Positions 42,780-53,600 are shown, counted from the stretch's first letter. The stretch: 64,000 nucleotides of DNA from Ardenticatenales bacterium (GCA_020634795.1 JACKAZ010000001.1:1-64000), one strand, 5' to 3'. The notes: a model not told the origin generated them from the letters alone. A program made the numbers and translations.

Positions 42780-43739
42780 ATGGCACTGCCGCCTTCGATC
42801 ACCACAAGTTTCTCACCCTACATTCGCTTTACAAGAGAAGAGTGGGCCAAGCTTCGTAATTCCACACCGCTGACCTTGACCGAGGAACAGGTCGAGTCGA
42901 TGCGCGGCTTGAACGAAGATCTCTCGCTCAACGAGGTGCGGGAGATCTACCTCCCGCTTGCTCGATTGCTTAATCTCTATGTGGTCGGGACGCAGAGCCT
43001 CTACGAGGTAACGGAGCAGTTCTTAGGGAACCCTGTCCCAAAGGTTCCTTTTGTGATTGGACTGGCCGGTAGTGTGGCAGTCGGCAAGAGCACCAGCGCC
43101 CGCATTCTGCAGGCCCTGTTGGCAAGCTACGAGGCCCATCCGCGGGTAGATCTGATCACCACCGATGGCTTCCTCTACCCGAATGCGGCGTTGGAGGCAC
43201 GCGGGCTGATGGCGCGCAAGGGCTTTCCGGAGAGTTACGACCAGCGCCGCTTGTTGCGCTTTGTCGCCGCCATCAAGTCCGGTCAGCGCGCCGTGAGGGC
43301 ACCGATCTACTCCCATGTGAGTTACGACATCGTGCCGGATAGCTATCAAACGGTGGTCGCGCCCGATATCGTGATCATTGAGGGGTTGAATGTGTTGCAG
43401 AGTGGTGCCACGGTAAAACGGCGCAGCCCGCGGCTCTTCGTCTCCGATTTCTTCGATTTCTCGATCTATGTGGATGCCGACGTGGAGAATCTGGAAGCGT
43501 GGTACGTGTCTCGTTTTCTGACGCTGCGGGAAACGGTCTTTCAGGAAGCCGATTCCTACTTTCATCGGTACGCCACACTCAGCGAGGAAGAGGCGATTGA
43601 TGTCGCACGCAACATTTGGCAGACCATCAACCTTCCAAATCTGCACGACAACATCGAGCCGACCCGCGAACGGGCCAAACTGATCTTGAAAAAGGGTCGC
43701 AACCATGTGGTAGAATCGGTCAGGTTGCGGAAATTATGA
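42780..43739 (+). CDS. coaA: Type I pantothenate kinase
   Basis: 319 residues from the ATG at 42780, chosen because the protein then matches the CoaA N-terminus (SPYIRFTREEWAKLRNSTPLTL) and length (316 in E. coli); the ATG at 42726 has a purine run too close to it. P-loop GSVAVGKST at 97-105, ELITTDGF-like DLITTDGFLYPN, GFPESYD, APIYSHVSYD and IIEGLNVLQ are all present. It phosphorylates pantothenate, the first step of coenzyme A synthesis. The 400-bp spacer before it, shared with the divergent Lrp gene, shows no clear promoter. Confidence 0.94.
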   Translation: MALPPSITTSFSPYIRFTREEWAKLRNSTPLTLTEEQVESMRGLNEDLSLNEVREIYLPLARLLNLYVVGTQSLYEVTEQFLGNPVPKVPFVIGLAGSVAVGKSTSARILQALLASYEAHPRVDLITTDGFLYPNAALEARGLMARKGFPESYDQRRLLRFVAAIKSGQRAVRAPIYSHVSYDIVPDSYQTVVAPDIVIIEGLNVLQSGATVKRRSPRLFVSDFFDFSIYVDADVENLEAWYVSRFLTLRETVFQEADSYFHRYATLSEEEAIDVARNIWQTINLPNLHDNIEPTRERAKLILKKGRNHVVESVRLRKL

Positions 43740-43864
43740 CGGATCTGTGATTCTCATGTAGCGTTAATCTAGCGCTGTTAAACTGCTCAGGTTAGGGACA
43801 TCGTCTCAAAAAACAGCAGAATAGTAGGTTTCAGATCGGCGTTCTCATTATGAGCAAGGGATAG

Positions 43865-44836
43865 ATGATGAGCGAACAACCAGATATTTTAGAACGCACC
43901 AAACAAGTGACGGGCAGCTTGGAAGAGATGGACACCGACAACCTCGTGGCCATGTATCTCCGCGAGGGGGCGCAGCATGACCTGCTCGACAAGGAAGAAG
44001 AGCTGGAGTTGGCCACGATGTGGCGTGCTGCGATGAAGGCCGAGGAGGAGCTGGCGTCGATCACCGACGAAGATGAGCGCCAAAAAGTGATGTACATGAT
44101 CCGCCGGGGGGAAACGGCGCGTCAACGGCTGATTCGCTCCAACCTGCGTTTGGTGGTCAGCGTCGCCGCTCGTTATCAGGGCTACGGAGTGCCGCTGAAC
44201 GACCTGATCCAAGAGGGCAACATGGGGCTGATGCACGCGCTTACCAAGTTCGAGCCGGAGCGTGGCTTCAAGTTCAGCACCTACGCCACGTGGTGGATTC
44301 GCCACGCCGTGGGTCGCGCCGTTGCCAATCAGGGCCGCACCATTCGCCTGCCGGTCCACATGGCCGAAAAGGCGCGCAAGGTGAAGGAAGCGGCTTACCG
44401 CATTTCGCAGCGCACGGGCAACGAAGCTACGACCTTCCAGATCGCGGAAGAGCTGGAAATGACGCCGGAGAAGGTTGAAGAGATTCTGCAACTCTCGCGC
44501 CGTCCGCTCTCCTTTGACAACCCGGTCAGCCAAGAGGATGACAGCGCGACGCTCGGTGATTTCTTGGCGGATGAAGAATCGATCACCCCTTACGAGGCGG
44601 CGCTGGACAGCGGCCTCAGCGATGAGTTGACGAGCGCGCTCAGTACCCTCTCCCCGCGCGAGGCGCGAATCTTGGGTCTACGCTACGGCTTGCGGGATGG
44701 CCGGGAGCATACCCTGAAGGAGATCGGCGAAAAGTACGGTCTGACGCGTGAACGGATCCGTCAGATCGAGAAAGAGGCGCTGCGCAAGCTGCGCCATCCG
44801 AGCCGCAGCCGCAAGCTGCGCTCCTTTGTTGGCTAA
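43865..44836 (+). CDS. RNA polymerase sigma factor, RpoD/SigA family
   Basis: 323 residues. Region 1.2 (DNLVAMYLREGAQHDLLDKEEELELA), region 2 (RLIRSNLRLVVSVAARYQGYGVPLNDLIQEGNMGLMHALTKFEPERGFKFSTYATWWIRHAVGRAVANQGRTIRLPVHM), region 3 and region 4.2 (HTLKEIGEKYGLTRERIRQIEKEALRKLR) are complete. There is no region 1.1, so it is either a compact principal factor or a group 2 factor. An AAGGGA site precedes the start, where a second ATG follows immediately. It would read promoters of the TTGACA/TATAAT type such as those at 48539, 48981 and 53970. Confidence 0.94.
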   Translation: MMSEQPDILERTKQVTGSLEEMDTDNLVAMYLREGAQHDLLDKEEELELATMWRAAMKAEEELASITDEDERQKVMYMIRRGETARQRLIRSNLRLVVSVAARYQGYGVPLNDLIQEGNMGLMHALTKFEPERGFKFSTYATWWIRHAVGRAVANQGRTIRLPVHMAEKARKVKEAAYRISQRTGNEATTFQIAEELEMTPEKVEEILQLSRRPLSFDNPVSQEDDSATLGDFLADEESITPYEAALDSGLSDELTSALSTLSPREARILGLRYGLRDGREHTLKEIGEKYGLTRERIRQIEKEALRKLRHPSRSRKLRSFVG

Positions 44837-44852
44837 CCAGCCACCAAATCGC

Positions 44853-44885
44853 AAAGAGGCCTGCCTTCGGGCGGGCCTCTTTTTT
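44853..44885 (+). terminator. Intrinsic terminator of the sigma factor gene
   Basis: AGAGGCCTGCC pairs with GGCGGGCCTCT (one G/U pair) around TTCG, followed by TTTTTT, 17 bases after the stop. The next 262 bases to priA hold nothing recognisable. Confidence 0.93.
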
Positions 44886-45147
44886 GTTGACATGGCAAGG
44901 CAACAAAGCTCCCATTCCCTATTTTCCATGCGCCATTCTGGGGTCGTCGCGATCCGCCGATAGACGGCCAGACGACTCTGACGGGCGGCCTTCTTGCAGG
45001 AACAGATAAAGAAGGGTGTTGCGGCGACATCGCTCGTTCAGTCAATCGCAATGGAAAGCATCCATGCGCCCCGATTCGCGATTCATGACTCAGAAAGTCA
45101 GCTACACTCCGCAAAAAGCTCACCTCAACTCCTGAGTGGACACTTTT

Positions 45148-48078
45148 TCACAGCATAGAGCTGGGATCGACATCGATTTCCCAGCCGATGCTCGGGGGGT
45201 GGCTACGCAGCAGTGCACGCGCGTCGGCATGTGGACCGCGCACCACCACCTGCCAACGGTAGCGGCCATGCAGCTTACCGAAGAAGGATGGGGTCGGGCC
45301 GATGATCTCGACGCCCGCGTAGCCCGCCTGCGCCAGACGCTCGCGGAGCTGGGCGGCATACTCGGTCGCGGCCTCTTCGGCGGCGCGCGGCGAGCTGGCG
45401 CGATAGACCAGCTTAATCAACGTGGTGAAAGGCGGATAAGCGTGCTGGCGGCGGAAGGCCAGTTCGTGGCGGTAAAAGGCATGGTAGTTGTGCTGGCTGG
45501 CGCTCTGGATCGCGTAGTGATGGGGGGTATAGCTCTGTAGCACAACCCGACCCCCCAGCGGCCCACGGCCCGCGCGGCCCGCAACCTGCGTCAGTAGCTG
45601 GAAGGTCCGCTCCGCCGCGCGAAAGTCTGGCAGGTGGAGCGCCGTGTCGGCGGAAATCACCCCCACCAGCGTCACCAACGGCAGATCCAGACCCTTCGCC
45701 ACCATCTGCGTGCCCACCAAGATGTCCGCCTGTCCGGCGGCGAACTGTGCCAACAGCTTCTCGTGCGCCCCTTTTTTGCGCGTGCTGTCGCTGTCCCAAC
45801 GCAGGATGCGGGCATCTGGAAAGAGCCGTTGCGTCACTTCCTCGACCTGCTGGGTGCCGAGGCCGAACTGCTTGATGCGCGGGCTGAGGCAGCGGGGGCA
45901 GATCGCCGCTTGCGCGGCGCGGCTGCGACATTGATGGCAGATCAGATAGTCGAGGCTCCGGTGGTGGGACATCGGCACATCGCACCGTTCGCACTGCTGC
46001 ACCCAACCACAGTCGCGGCACATCACAAAGGAGTGCGCCCCGCGCCGATTGAGGAAAAGGATCGCCTGTTGCTGCGCCTCCAGCACCTCCGCCAGCGCCT
46101 CGCGCAACATGCGCGAGAAAATCGTGCTGTTCCCCTCGCGCAGCTCTTGGCGCATATCCACGACCGTCACGGGCGAGAGGCCGGGTGCCCTCTCATCCTC
46201 TGGAGCAAGCTGTCGGGCAACGCGCTCGCCCATCTCCAGCAGCCGATAGGGGCCGCGGTCGGCACGGTAGTAGCTTTCAAGGGCGGGCGTGGCCGAGCCG
46301 AGCAAAAGCAGCGCCCCTGTTTGCGCGGCGATCTGTTCCGCCACGTCGCGGGCGTGATAATGCGGAAAGCTATAGCCGGGCAAGTGGCCCTGTTTATAGC
46401 TCCACTCATGCTCCTCATCGATCACGATCAGCCCCACATGGGGCAGCGGCGCAAAAATCGCCGAGCGCGAGCCGATGGCCACGGTCGCTTCGCCATCCCG
46501 CAGCCGCCGCCACTCGTCATACCGCTCCCCGTCGGAAAGCTGCGAGTGTTGGAGGGCGATCTGGTCGCCGAAGCGGCCCCCAAAGCGGGCCACCGTCTGG
46601 GGCGTCAGGGCGATCTCGGGGACGAGGACGATCGCTTGCTTACCGAGCGCCAGGGTTTCGGCGACGGCCCGCAGATAGATTTCCGTCTTGCCGGAGCCGG
46701 TGACGCCGTGCAACAGATAGCTTTCCCCTTGCTGGCGGTGCAGCGCAGGCCGCAGCTCGCGCCAAACGGCCCGCTGTTCGGGCGTGAGCTTGGGCGGCGT
46801 CGTGGGGGGGATGTGGCGTTCAGCCAAGGGATTACGTTTCACTTCGCGCGCTTCAAGGGTCAGCAGCCCGGCCTCGACCATCCGCGCCAGTTGGCCGCGC
46901 GAAAGCGACGTGGCGTCGCGCAGTTCGTGCCACGTCATTTCAACGGCTTGGCGTTGCAGAAAGCGGAGCGCGGCACGGTATTTCGTGGTGCCGCGCAGCG
47001 CGTCGATCATGGCGTTGACGCGGTAGCGGGGCAGCGCCAGGGCAATGCGGTCGGGCGCGGTGCTGACCAGGCGCAACAGCCCGCGCGCGAGCAAGGCCTC
47101 CACCGTGCGATTGCCGATGCCATGATCGCGCAGGATGGGGTGGGGCAACGGTTCGCTCTCCGGCCAACTGTCGATCCAATCCAGCGCCTGTTGCATCGCC
47201 TCGCTGAGCGGCGGCTGTTCGGCGGGCCACTGCCGTTGTACGAAGGTGCCAGCTTGCCACAAAAGCAGCCGGTTCTCGACCATCTCGCGCACCGTCGCTT
47301 CGCTACTGCCGCTGCTTGCGAGTAGTGCATCAAGCGTCATCTCGCCCTCCGCTGCGGCGAGCAGCGCCAGCAGATCGGCCTGCTTGGAACCGCGCCCCAA
47401 GGCGCGAAGCCGTTCCTCCCGTTCGGCGTCGTCCCGCAGTCGAACAAAATCGACCATGCGGGGGCGCATCATCGGCTTTTGTGTCACGAAGCGTTCGTAC
47501 AACAGTCCCTCGCGCAGCAGTTCAACGACGACGGATTGTGCGCGTTGCTTGCTGCCGATCGCTTCGGCGGCAGTCGCCATGGTGGATTGGCCGCCGTTGG
47601 CTTCCAGCCAAGCCAACAAACGCCGCCCATCGCGCGAAAGCGGCTGCGCGACGGGGCGTGGGCTGCGAAAGAGGTAGCGCTCGCTTCGTTGCAGCACCCC
47701 ACGGGGTAGCATCAACAGCAGCGTGTCCCAAAGGGGCGCCAGGTAATGGTGGCTGATCCACTGGGCGAGCGGGACGCCGTGGGGCGGCAGATAGGGCGTC
47801 AGTTCACTGATGGCGCTGATCGGACGGAGGCGGTCAACGGGCGCTTCTTCGGCAAAGCCAATCAGTATCCCTTGTGTCAGTTCACTGCCGAACGGCACCC
47901 AAAGTAATTGTCCGACGCTCAATTGCGCCTGAAGCGGGGGGGGAATCAGATAATGCCACGCCCGGAAAAGGGGATCGTCATCGCTGCGGTCGTCGCGGCG
48001 GCGTTGGGCCAGCAGCGCCATACGCTGGCGAGCGGTGAGGGCAACGGCGACGAGCGCATAGGGCGGGTGGTCTCTCAT
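45148..48078 (-). CDS. priA: Primosomal protein N' (replication-restart helicase)
   Basis: 976 residues, longer than E. coli PriA (732) mainly in the middle. N-terminal 3'-DNA-binding domain (VPFGSELTQGILIGFAEE), Walker A GVTGSGKTEIYL, DEEHEWSYKQ box, GSATPALES, a zinc-binding region with CRDCGWVQQCERCD and CHQCRSR...CPRCLS (four Cys pairs), then LVGTQMVAKGLDLPLVTLVGV and QVAGRAGRG. It restarts stalled replication forks. The inserted region (about 190-420) appears to hold extra winged helices, as in other Chloroflexota. Confidence 0.94.
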   Translation of the reverse strand: MRDHPPYALVAVALTARQRMALLAQRRRDDRSDDDPLFRAWHYLIPPPLQAQLSVGQLLWVPFGSELTQGILIGFAEEAPVDRLRPISAISELTPYLPPHGVPLAQWISHHYLAPLWDTLLLMLPRGVLQRSERYLFRSPRPVAQPLSRDGRRLLAWLEANGGQSTMATAAEAIGSKQRAQSVVVELLREGLLYERFVTQKPMMRPRMVDFVRLRDDAEREERLRALGRGSKQADLLALLAAAEGEMTLDALLASSGSSEATVREMVENRLLLWQAGTFVQRQWPAEQPPLSEAMQQALDWIDSWPESEPLPHPILRDHGIGNRTVEALLARGLLRLVSTAPDRIALALPRYRVNAMIDALRGTTKYRAALRFLQRQAVEMTWHELRDATSLSRGQLARMVEAGLLTLEAREVKRNPLAERHIPPTTPPKLTPEQRAVWRELRPALHRQQGESYLLHGVTGSGKTEIYLRAVAETLALGKQAIVLVPEIALTPQTVARFGGRFGDQIALQHSQLSDGERYDEWRRLRDGEATVAIGSRSAIFAPLPHVGLIVIDEEHEWSYKQGHLPGYSFPHYHARDVAEQIAAQTGALLLLGSATPALESYYRADRGPYRLLEMGERVARQLAPEDERAPGLSPVTVVDMRQELREGNSTIFSRMLREALAEVLEAQQQAILFLNRRGAHSFVMCRDCGWVQQCERCDVPMSHHRSLDYLICHQCRSRAAQAAICPRCLSPRIKQFGLGTQQVEEVTQRLFPDARILRWDSDSTRKKGAHEKLLAQFAAGQADILVGTQMVAKGLDLPLVTLVGVISADTALHLPDFRAAERTFQLLTQVAGRAGRGPLGGRVVLQSYTPHHYAIQSASQHNYHAFYRHELAFRRQHAYPPFTTLIKLVYRASSPRAAEEAATEYAAQLRERLAQAGYAGVEIIGPTPSFFGKLHGRYRWQVVVRGPHADARALLRSHPPSIGWEIDVDPSSML

Positions 48079-48347
48079 CAGACAGGCTGTGATTCCGTGG
48101 GCAGGGGGTTAACGGTGATTCTATCTATCCCCTGCTCTCTACGAAACTACGGCCAGCGGTGAGCGGCAGACGAGGGGCCGTCAAGGCATGTACGGGGGTA
48201 GGGGTGTCAATAATGAAGGGACATATCGGCGAGTGATCGGGTCATCGGAACGACCGCGCAGCCAATCAGTTACAAGGATTTGACGTGCTGCGGGCGAGCC
48301 GCACACATCGAATCCTTGATTTTGCGTCGATACGTTGCCACTAGGCG

Positions 48348-48494
48348 CTAGTGGAAGCGTCGAAAATCTTCCAAGATGCGATGAATCATCAAGAGGATCG
48401 CCAAGCTCGACAGCGCGAAGATCGTCAGCCCCCCCATCAGTTGGTAGAGGACGGTCGCGTCACGAAGTGAGTTGACAAATTGTGGATTCGCCAT
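48348..48494 (-). CDS. Small single-pass membrane protein (48 aa)
   Basis: Too short for standard gene calling, but AAGGAGG lies seven bases before the ATG and a TTGACA-N17-TATGCT promoter lies upstream (48539-48567). The protein starts MANPQFVNSLRDATVLYQL, has one membrane segment of about 20 residues (MGGLTIFALSSLAILLMI) and ends HRILEDFRRFH, a positively charged tail. Function unknown. A second tiny membrane protein with the same promoter style is at 48811-48939. Confidence 0.72.
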   Translation of the reverse strand: MANPQFVNSLRDATVLYQLMGGLTIFALSSLAILLMIHRILEDFRRFH

Positions 48495-48538
48495 GGCCGC
48501 CTCCTTATGTGCCAGTCATTAAGGTGACCAACGGTAAT

Positions 48539-48567
48539 AGCATATCAGATTTCGAGTTGACTGTCAA
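48539..48567 (-). promoter_or_regulatory. Sigma-70 promoter of the 48-aa protein
   Basis: On the minus strand TTGACA (48567-48562), 17 bases, TATGCT (48544-48539). The -35 lies in the near-palindrome TTGACAGTCAA, which may be an operator. The start codon is about 45 bases downstream. Confidence 0.8.
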
Positions 48568-48810
48568 CAAACTCGTCTGCTAATCAACAGATATGTGTCG
48601 ATATGGGATTAAAAGGTTCGGTCAGATGGCAAGGGCTTGACTGAGCGTACAGGCCGCACGAGCAGCGGCTGGACGGGGGATGACGCATTGAGGTACGGCG
48701 TCAATGACAAGGTTATCGCGCGGGGAATCGCTCGGCCAAGTCGCCGATGGGGCGGCGAATAGGAGCGGATAGCCGCCCAAGGGCCATCAAATCGACCGAT
48801 TTTGCGAAGA

Positions 48811-48939
48811 TCAGTACTCTCGACAGTGACATGGCCCCCGCTCACCTCGGTTGAGGCCCGCATGCATCCCCTTGATGTAGCACGCCATCCCCGCGATAAT
48901 CAGCAGCATCCCGACCATGCAATAAATGATGAGGCTCAT
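48811..48939 (-). CDS. Small single-pass membrane protein (42 aa)
   Basis: AGGAGG lies eight bases before the ATG and a TTGACT-N17-TAGAGT promoter is upstream. The protein begins MSLIIYCMVGMLLIIAGMACYIKGM, a single membrane segment, and ends with a short basic, Cys- and His-containing tail RGERGPCHCREY. No homologue is recognised. A longer minus-strand frame in this interval (48609-48863) has no start signal and is rejected in its favour. Confidence 0.65.
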   Translation of the reverse strand: MSLIIYCMVGMLLIIAGMACYIKGMHAGLNRGERGPCHCREY

Positions 48940-48980
48940 GACTGATTCCTCCTGATCGAAAGGTTTTGACTAACAAATTC

Positions 48981-49009
48981 ACTCTATCAGAAAATACACA
49001 AAAAGTCAA
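48981..49009 (-). promoter_or_regulatory. Sigma-70 promoter of the 42-aa protein
   Basis: On the minus strand TTGACT (49009-49004), 17 bases, TAGAGT (48986-48981). Its -35 is part of the direct repeat TTGACTGTTGACT, and CTGATA precedes or overlaps the -10 just as in the promoter at 48539-48567. Confidence 0.72.
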
Positions 49010-49220
49010 CAGTCAATCGTAAAATTGGCACCAAGTCCGAAGCGACTAAGAGAGAGGGGAGAGGCTGAGGGCTATCTGGACTGTGCGCCCGACTTCGGAG
49101 TAGTTCGAACCAAAGCGGGCACGCGGTCAAAGATCAGCGTGCCCGTTCACTATTCTCCATTCGCTATTCGCTCAAGTTGACGTGGGATAGAGTCCCCTCC
49201 TTGTGCCCCTCGCCGCTCTG

Positions 49221-50585
49221 TCAGACCATCGCATAGCCCTCGCCGCGAATCGTCACCAGATGTTGAGGGTGGGCGCGATCCTCTTCGATCTTGGCGCGCA
49301 GTCGTTGGACGGTGGTATCGAGCGCCTTGCTATCGGGATCGACCTTCCCCCAAACGTACTCTTGCAGCACGTCGCGCTTCACCGTTTGGCCCCGATTGGT
49401 AAGCAGCTTCTGCGCCAACCGCATCTCGGTCTCGGTCAGTTGTTCGCGCTTGCTGCCAACGGTGATCCACCGACCTTCCAGCCGGATGTCCGTGCCTGAT
49501 TTACCACTGTGGTAGAGCTGCAACCACTCCTTGTAGAGCGGGGAGAAGAGGCGGAGATCGCCCGAAGCATCCGCGATGACGCCACCGTAATCCTTGAGCG
49601 TGCGGACCAGCGCGCCGTTGCGCGGCAGCGCGCGATCGTGGGCAAGCGCAATCAGCGCACTCTTGGCGGCGGAATCGCCGTCGACGAGGTGATGGAAGAT
49701 ACTCTTGAAGAGTGCATCGGCGTCGGCGCGCATGGCCTCCAGCACGGCGTCGAGCGAGGGGACCGCGTTGTGGCTGCGCTGTAGATGCCAGCGGTGATTG
49801 CCCGCCAGCTTCAACAGGTCGGGGTGACCGCCACATTGCGCCAACAACTGCTCGGAGAGCGTATCCTCCCACGACTCACCCTTGTCCTTGGCCGGTTCGA
49901 TCAGCAAGTCGCGGGCATCGGCTTCGCTCAACATGTCCAGCGGCTGTGTGGTGAAGATCTGCCCAAAGAGCGAGTCAACGCCCTGCTCCAACATCTCGTG
50001 CAGCGGCTTCATAGAGGAGACGATGTAGGCGATCTGATAGTGGCGGGTGAGCAGCAGCAGAAAATCCTCGAACCGCTTGTCAATTTTCCCCGCCGCATCG
50101 AAGCCATCCAGCAGGAAGACCGTGCGGATATCCTCATCCTCGAACTGGTCGAAAAGGGTTTGGAGCGCTTCGGCCTGAACCGCGAAATCATCGGTTTTTG
50201 GGGGACGCGCGATCTCGATCTGTGGGAACGCTTTGCCCCCGTAGCGCCGCAACATGCGATGCATCATCTCGACGACCGGACTGTGTTGGGAGACATCGTC
50301 GGGGTGGCGCATCGGCTTCGGGAACGAGAGGTCGATGGGGACGAAGAGGAGCTGGTAGGCAGTCGAGAAATATTCCGGAAAGGCCTCCCGCGCCCCCTCG
50401 GAATGGCGAAGGAAGTTCAGCAGCGAACTTTTCCCGATGCGCCGAATGCCCGTAACAGAAACCGATTGGGGCGCTTCCACGGCGGTGATATTCTGAAGGA
50501 GTCGCTCGACATCCGCACGCCGCCCGTAGAATTGGCTGGGTGCGGTCACCGGCAGACGATTGAGGTAGGGATTGTTCTGAGGCAT
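49221..50585 (-). CDS. STAND-type ATPase with C-terminal PhoB-type winged helix
   Basis: 454 residues. N-terminal NPYLNRLPVTAPSQFYGRRADVERLL leader, Walker A GIRRIGKSS (46-54), Walker B TVFLLDGFD (155-163), then helical lid and winged-helix elements. Residues about 368-454 are an OmpR/PhoB-type DNA-binding domain (LTETEMRLAQKLLTNRGQTVKRDVLQEYVWG...TVQRLRAKIEEDRAHPQHLVTIRGEGYAMV). There is no receiver domain; the ATPase replaces it as the sensor switch. The gene starts 17 bases after the stop of the RelA/SpoT-like ATPase gene and shares its GRxxxVxxxL...RRIGKSS ATPase style, so the two proteins probably act together. Confidence 0.88.
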   Translation of the reverse strand: MPQNNPYLNRLPVTAPSQFYGRRADVERLLQNITAVEAPQSVSVTGIRRIGKSSLLNFLRHSEGAREAFPEYFSTAYQLLFVPIDLSFPKPMRHPDDVSQHSPVVEMMHRMLRRYGGKAFPQIEIARPPKTDDFAVQAEALQTLFDQFEDEDIRTVFLLDGFDAAGKIDKRFEDFLLLLTRHYQIAYIVSSMKPLHEMLEQGVDSLFGQIFTTQPLDMLSEADARDLLIEPAKDKGESWEDTLSEQLLAQCGGHPDLLKLAGNHRWHLQRSHNAVPSLDAVLEAMRADADALFKSIFHHLVDGDSAAKSALIALAHDRALPRNGALVRTLKDYGGVIADASGDLRLFSPLYKEWLQLYHSGKSGTDIRLEGRWITVGSKREQLTETEMRLAQKLLTNRGQTVKRDVLQEYVWGKVDPDSKALDTTVQRLRAKIEEDRAHPQHLVTIRGEGYAMV

Positions 50586-50602
50586 GACTCTGCTTTCGTC
50601 GG

Positions 50603-53600
50603 TTAGTGGCGGATGGGCGTGCCCAGCACCGGGCGGGGCAGTGGGTAGAAATCGGCAAACCAGCGGCGAAAGAGATCAACGCTAAATTGGTAGCGATCTA
50701 CGCCCGTACGCGACCGATGTTTCGTGACGACGAGTCGCTTCAACAGCCGTTCCAAACAGCCTTCGACGGAGCCTTCGGCGAGGGGCAGCAGTCCCGCCTG
50801 GTCGATCCGCGCTTCAATTTCAGCGGCGGTGGCCGCTTCCGGCATCGCCGGATCGCTGAGCGCTTGCAGCACGATATGTTCGTCGCTCTGTTCTCCCTTC
50901 CAGAAATGGCGGAACTCGACGCTGCTCGAATCCATGTTGTGACGCTCAATGACCTGCTCGATATCCATATAGGTCACGATGCGTCGGTTCATCACGCTCA
51001 GATGGACGATCAGATTCTGACAGAGCCGTTGCAGATAGAAGGGGTGCCCGCCCGTGATGCGGTAGAGTGCCTCTACCCCCGAGCGGTCGATCTGCACGCC
51101 CACACTCAATGCCCCGTCGCGCACCAAGTTGAGCGACGCTTCGCGATCCAGGGGGCCGAGCCGATGGCTGAGCGCATGATTCAGCCCGGCATCCACCTTG
51201 CCACTCTGCATCAGCTCAATGACGTCGTCGCTGGCACAGAAAAGGACCGAAAATTCCGATTCCCCTTGGGAGAGATAGCGCAGCGTATCGAAGACGTTGT
51301 AGTGGAGCTGTCCGTCCAACATCGCTTGGACGAGGTTGCCAAATTCGTCGAGGATCAGCAGCAGTTTCTTTCGGGCGGGTCGGGAGGCGATGACCCGCTC
51401 CATGTATCGCTCGAAGGCTTGCTGCGGCTGACGCTGAAAATCAAAGAAGTCGGGCGGCGGGGGCGCAATGTCGGCCCGCTCGGCGGCCCGTTGCACCCGC
51501 AAGGCCAAGCCATAGAGGGTCGCGCGGCTGTCCTCCGCCGCCACCCCTTGCAGGTCCACGAAGAGCATGGTGAATTGGCGTTGTAACACGGGGCGTTGGG
51601 TCAAGGTGAGGAGCAGCGAGGTCTTGCCAATCCGTTTGGGGCCGTGTAGCAGCAGGAACTCAATCGCGTTCTGCCCTTGCAGATGTTGCTCGACATGGCT
51701 TAACAGTTGTTCCCGGCCATAAAGATCCCTAGGATTTTTGATCGGCGTGGTGGGGGTATAGGGCGAAAGCAGTCGCCCACCGGCGGTGGGATAGGCCGTT
51801 TGCGCGTCCCACGGTTCGCCGTCGATCATCAGGGAACTGAACTGGGGGAGAGCGCGAAGGTGCTGGGTTAGATAGCCCAATTCCTGCTTGATCGGCAGCG
51901 CCAACCGGAAGCGCACCTCGTCCTCTTTACCGTCTCGATAGCCTTCGAGCCGGAGCAGATACATGTTGGTGCGGCGAATAATGTTCGTCACATCGAAGAT
52001 CAGCCCATCGTAGTTGCGGGCGCGCAGCTTCAGTTCGACTTCGGCCATATGGCTTTTTTCGCGCTTCCAACGGAGGGCGATAACGCGCTTTTCATCCTGT
52101 ACGTTAGGACAGGTACGGCGGTGAAGCTCGAAGCCGTAATCGCTCTGATAGCCGACGATACTGTCGGGGGGCGCGGGCGTACAGCAAACGACATGGGCCA
52201 GCAGATCCGGCCCCCAATGGGGGAAACGGCCGCGCTCTTCCGGCGTTAGCTCCACCGCCATCGACCGTGCGTCCACATCGTGGGGCGCATCGGCGAGCAG
52301 CACCGCCAGCAGCTCGTCGATCGCGCGCGTGCCGTCGGCGATGGAGCGGTAGATGCTCTCGAGGCTCTCTTGCTGTTTGTCAGCGTAGGTCGCCAGTCGC
52401 GGTTTGAGTTGGGAGAGATGGGCGTTCCGTTTGCGAAGCTCGTCCTCCAATAGGCGGTTTCCGCGCGCTTCGGGCCGTTGCCGCAACTGCGTACGAATCT
52501 TGATCAGGATGGAGTCGCGCGTGACCCACTGCTCCCACTCCGGCTCGGGGAAGCGTCGGCTGAAATCCCGTGTGACATGGACCACGTCCCCACTGCTGAG
52601 CGGGCTGTTGAGCGGCACTTCCCGTCCGTTGACGAAGATTCGATCGACCGTGCGGCCGATCTCGCTGTGGATCGTGTACGCGAAATCCAGCGCAGTGGCA
52701 CCCGGGGGCATCATCTTGACGTCGCCCTGCGGGGTCAGCACATGGATACGGCTGACATCCTGCCGATGCAGATAGTTGATGAACCGTTTGAGGATGCGCT
52801 TCTCCAGTGGGTGCCAGCCCGTCCAGTCGACGTCGCTCCGCTCGAAGTGGGCGTGCCACAGCTTGTAGGCTTGGCGTGACAGCACCCCGTACTGCGCCAG
52901 ACGGTGCGTATGTTGCGACCGAATGTAGACGCGGTACGCGCGTTGATTGGGGGGTGCAACGGTGGTGTGGAGCGCAGCATAGCCATAGCGGGCGCTGGTT
53001 GTGAAATAGTCCTGAAAGTCACCGACCTGGGGCGCGCCACAGCCGTGCACGGCCCCCAGCGCCGGGTAGACGTCGCACATAGTCGAAAGCACAAGATGGG
53101 TAACGAAATACTGCGACTCGTCGAGCCGATCGAGCAGTTGTTCATTGTCGAGGTTGTCCCCATTGCTCATTTCCACCATCTTACGCCGCAGGGCGGACGC
53201 ATGCCACGGCACGATACGTATCTCTTCGGGGCTGATCCCCTGCTCGGCCAACTCCCGACGCAACTCGGCCTGCCACTGGGTCAATTCGACCTCGTGGTCG
53301 TCCAGCCAGTCGTCGCGTCGTCGCGTGATCCGTCGGAAGAAGTCGGGATCGTGCAAGCGGAAGATATGGTCCTCGACCTCGACTCGCACCTTCCACATCC
53401 CCAACTGGGAAAGTAGCGGTAGATAGAGGTCGCTGGTGCTACGCTGCAACAACTCTCGTTGATCGCTCGTGAAGCGGTCAGGGTGGCGTAGGTTGGCCAA
53501 GCGGTTGGCCAAACGGATGATGACGGCATCGATATCGTCCAACATGGCGCGTACCATCTTCTGGTAGCGTCTGGAGCCCCGTTCGTAATGGTGGATCGAG

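Noticed and set aside
48609..48863. 84-residue minus-strand frame
   Set aside because: No start signal and no protein-like features; it overlaps the better supported 42-residue membrane protein.
49100..49130. tRNA-like GTTCGAACC word
   Set aside because: No cloverleaf can be formed around it; no tRNA found in the window.
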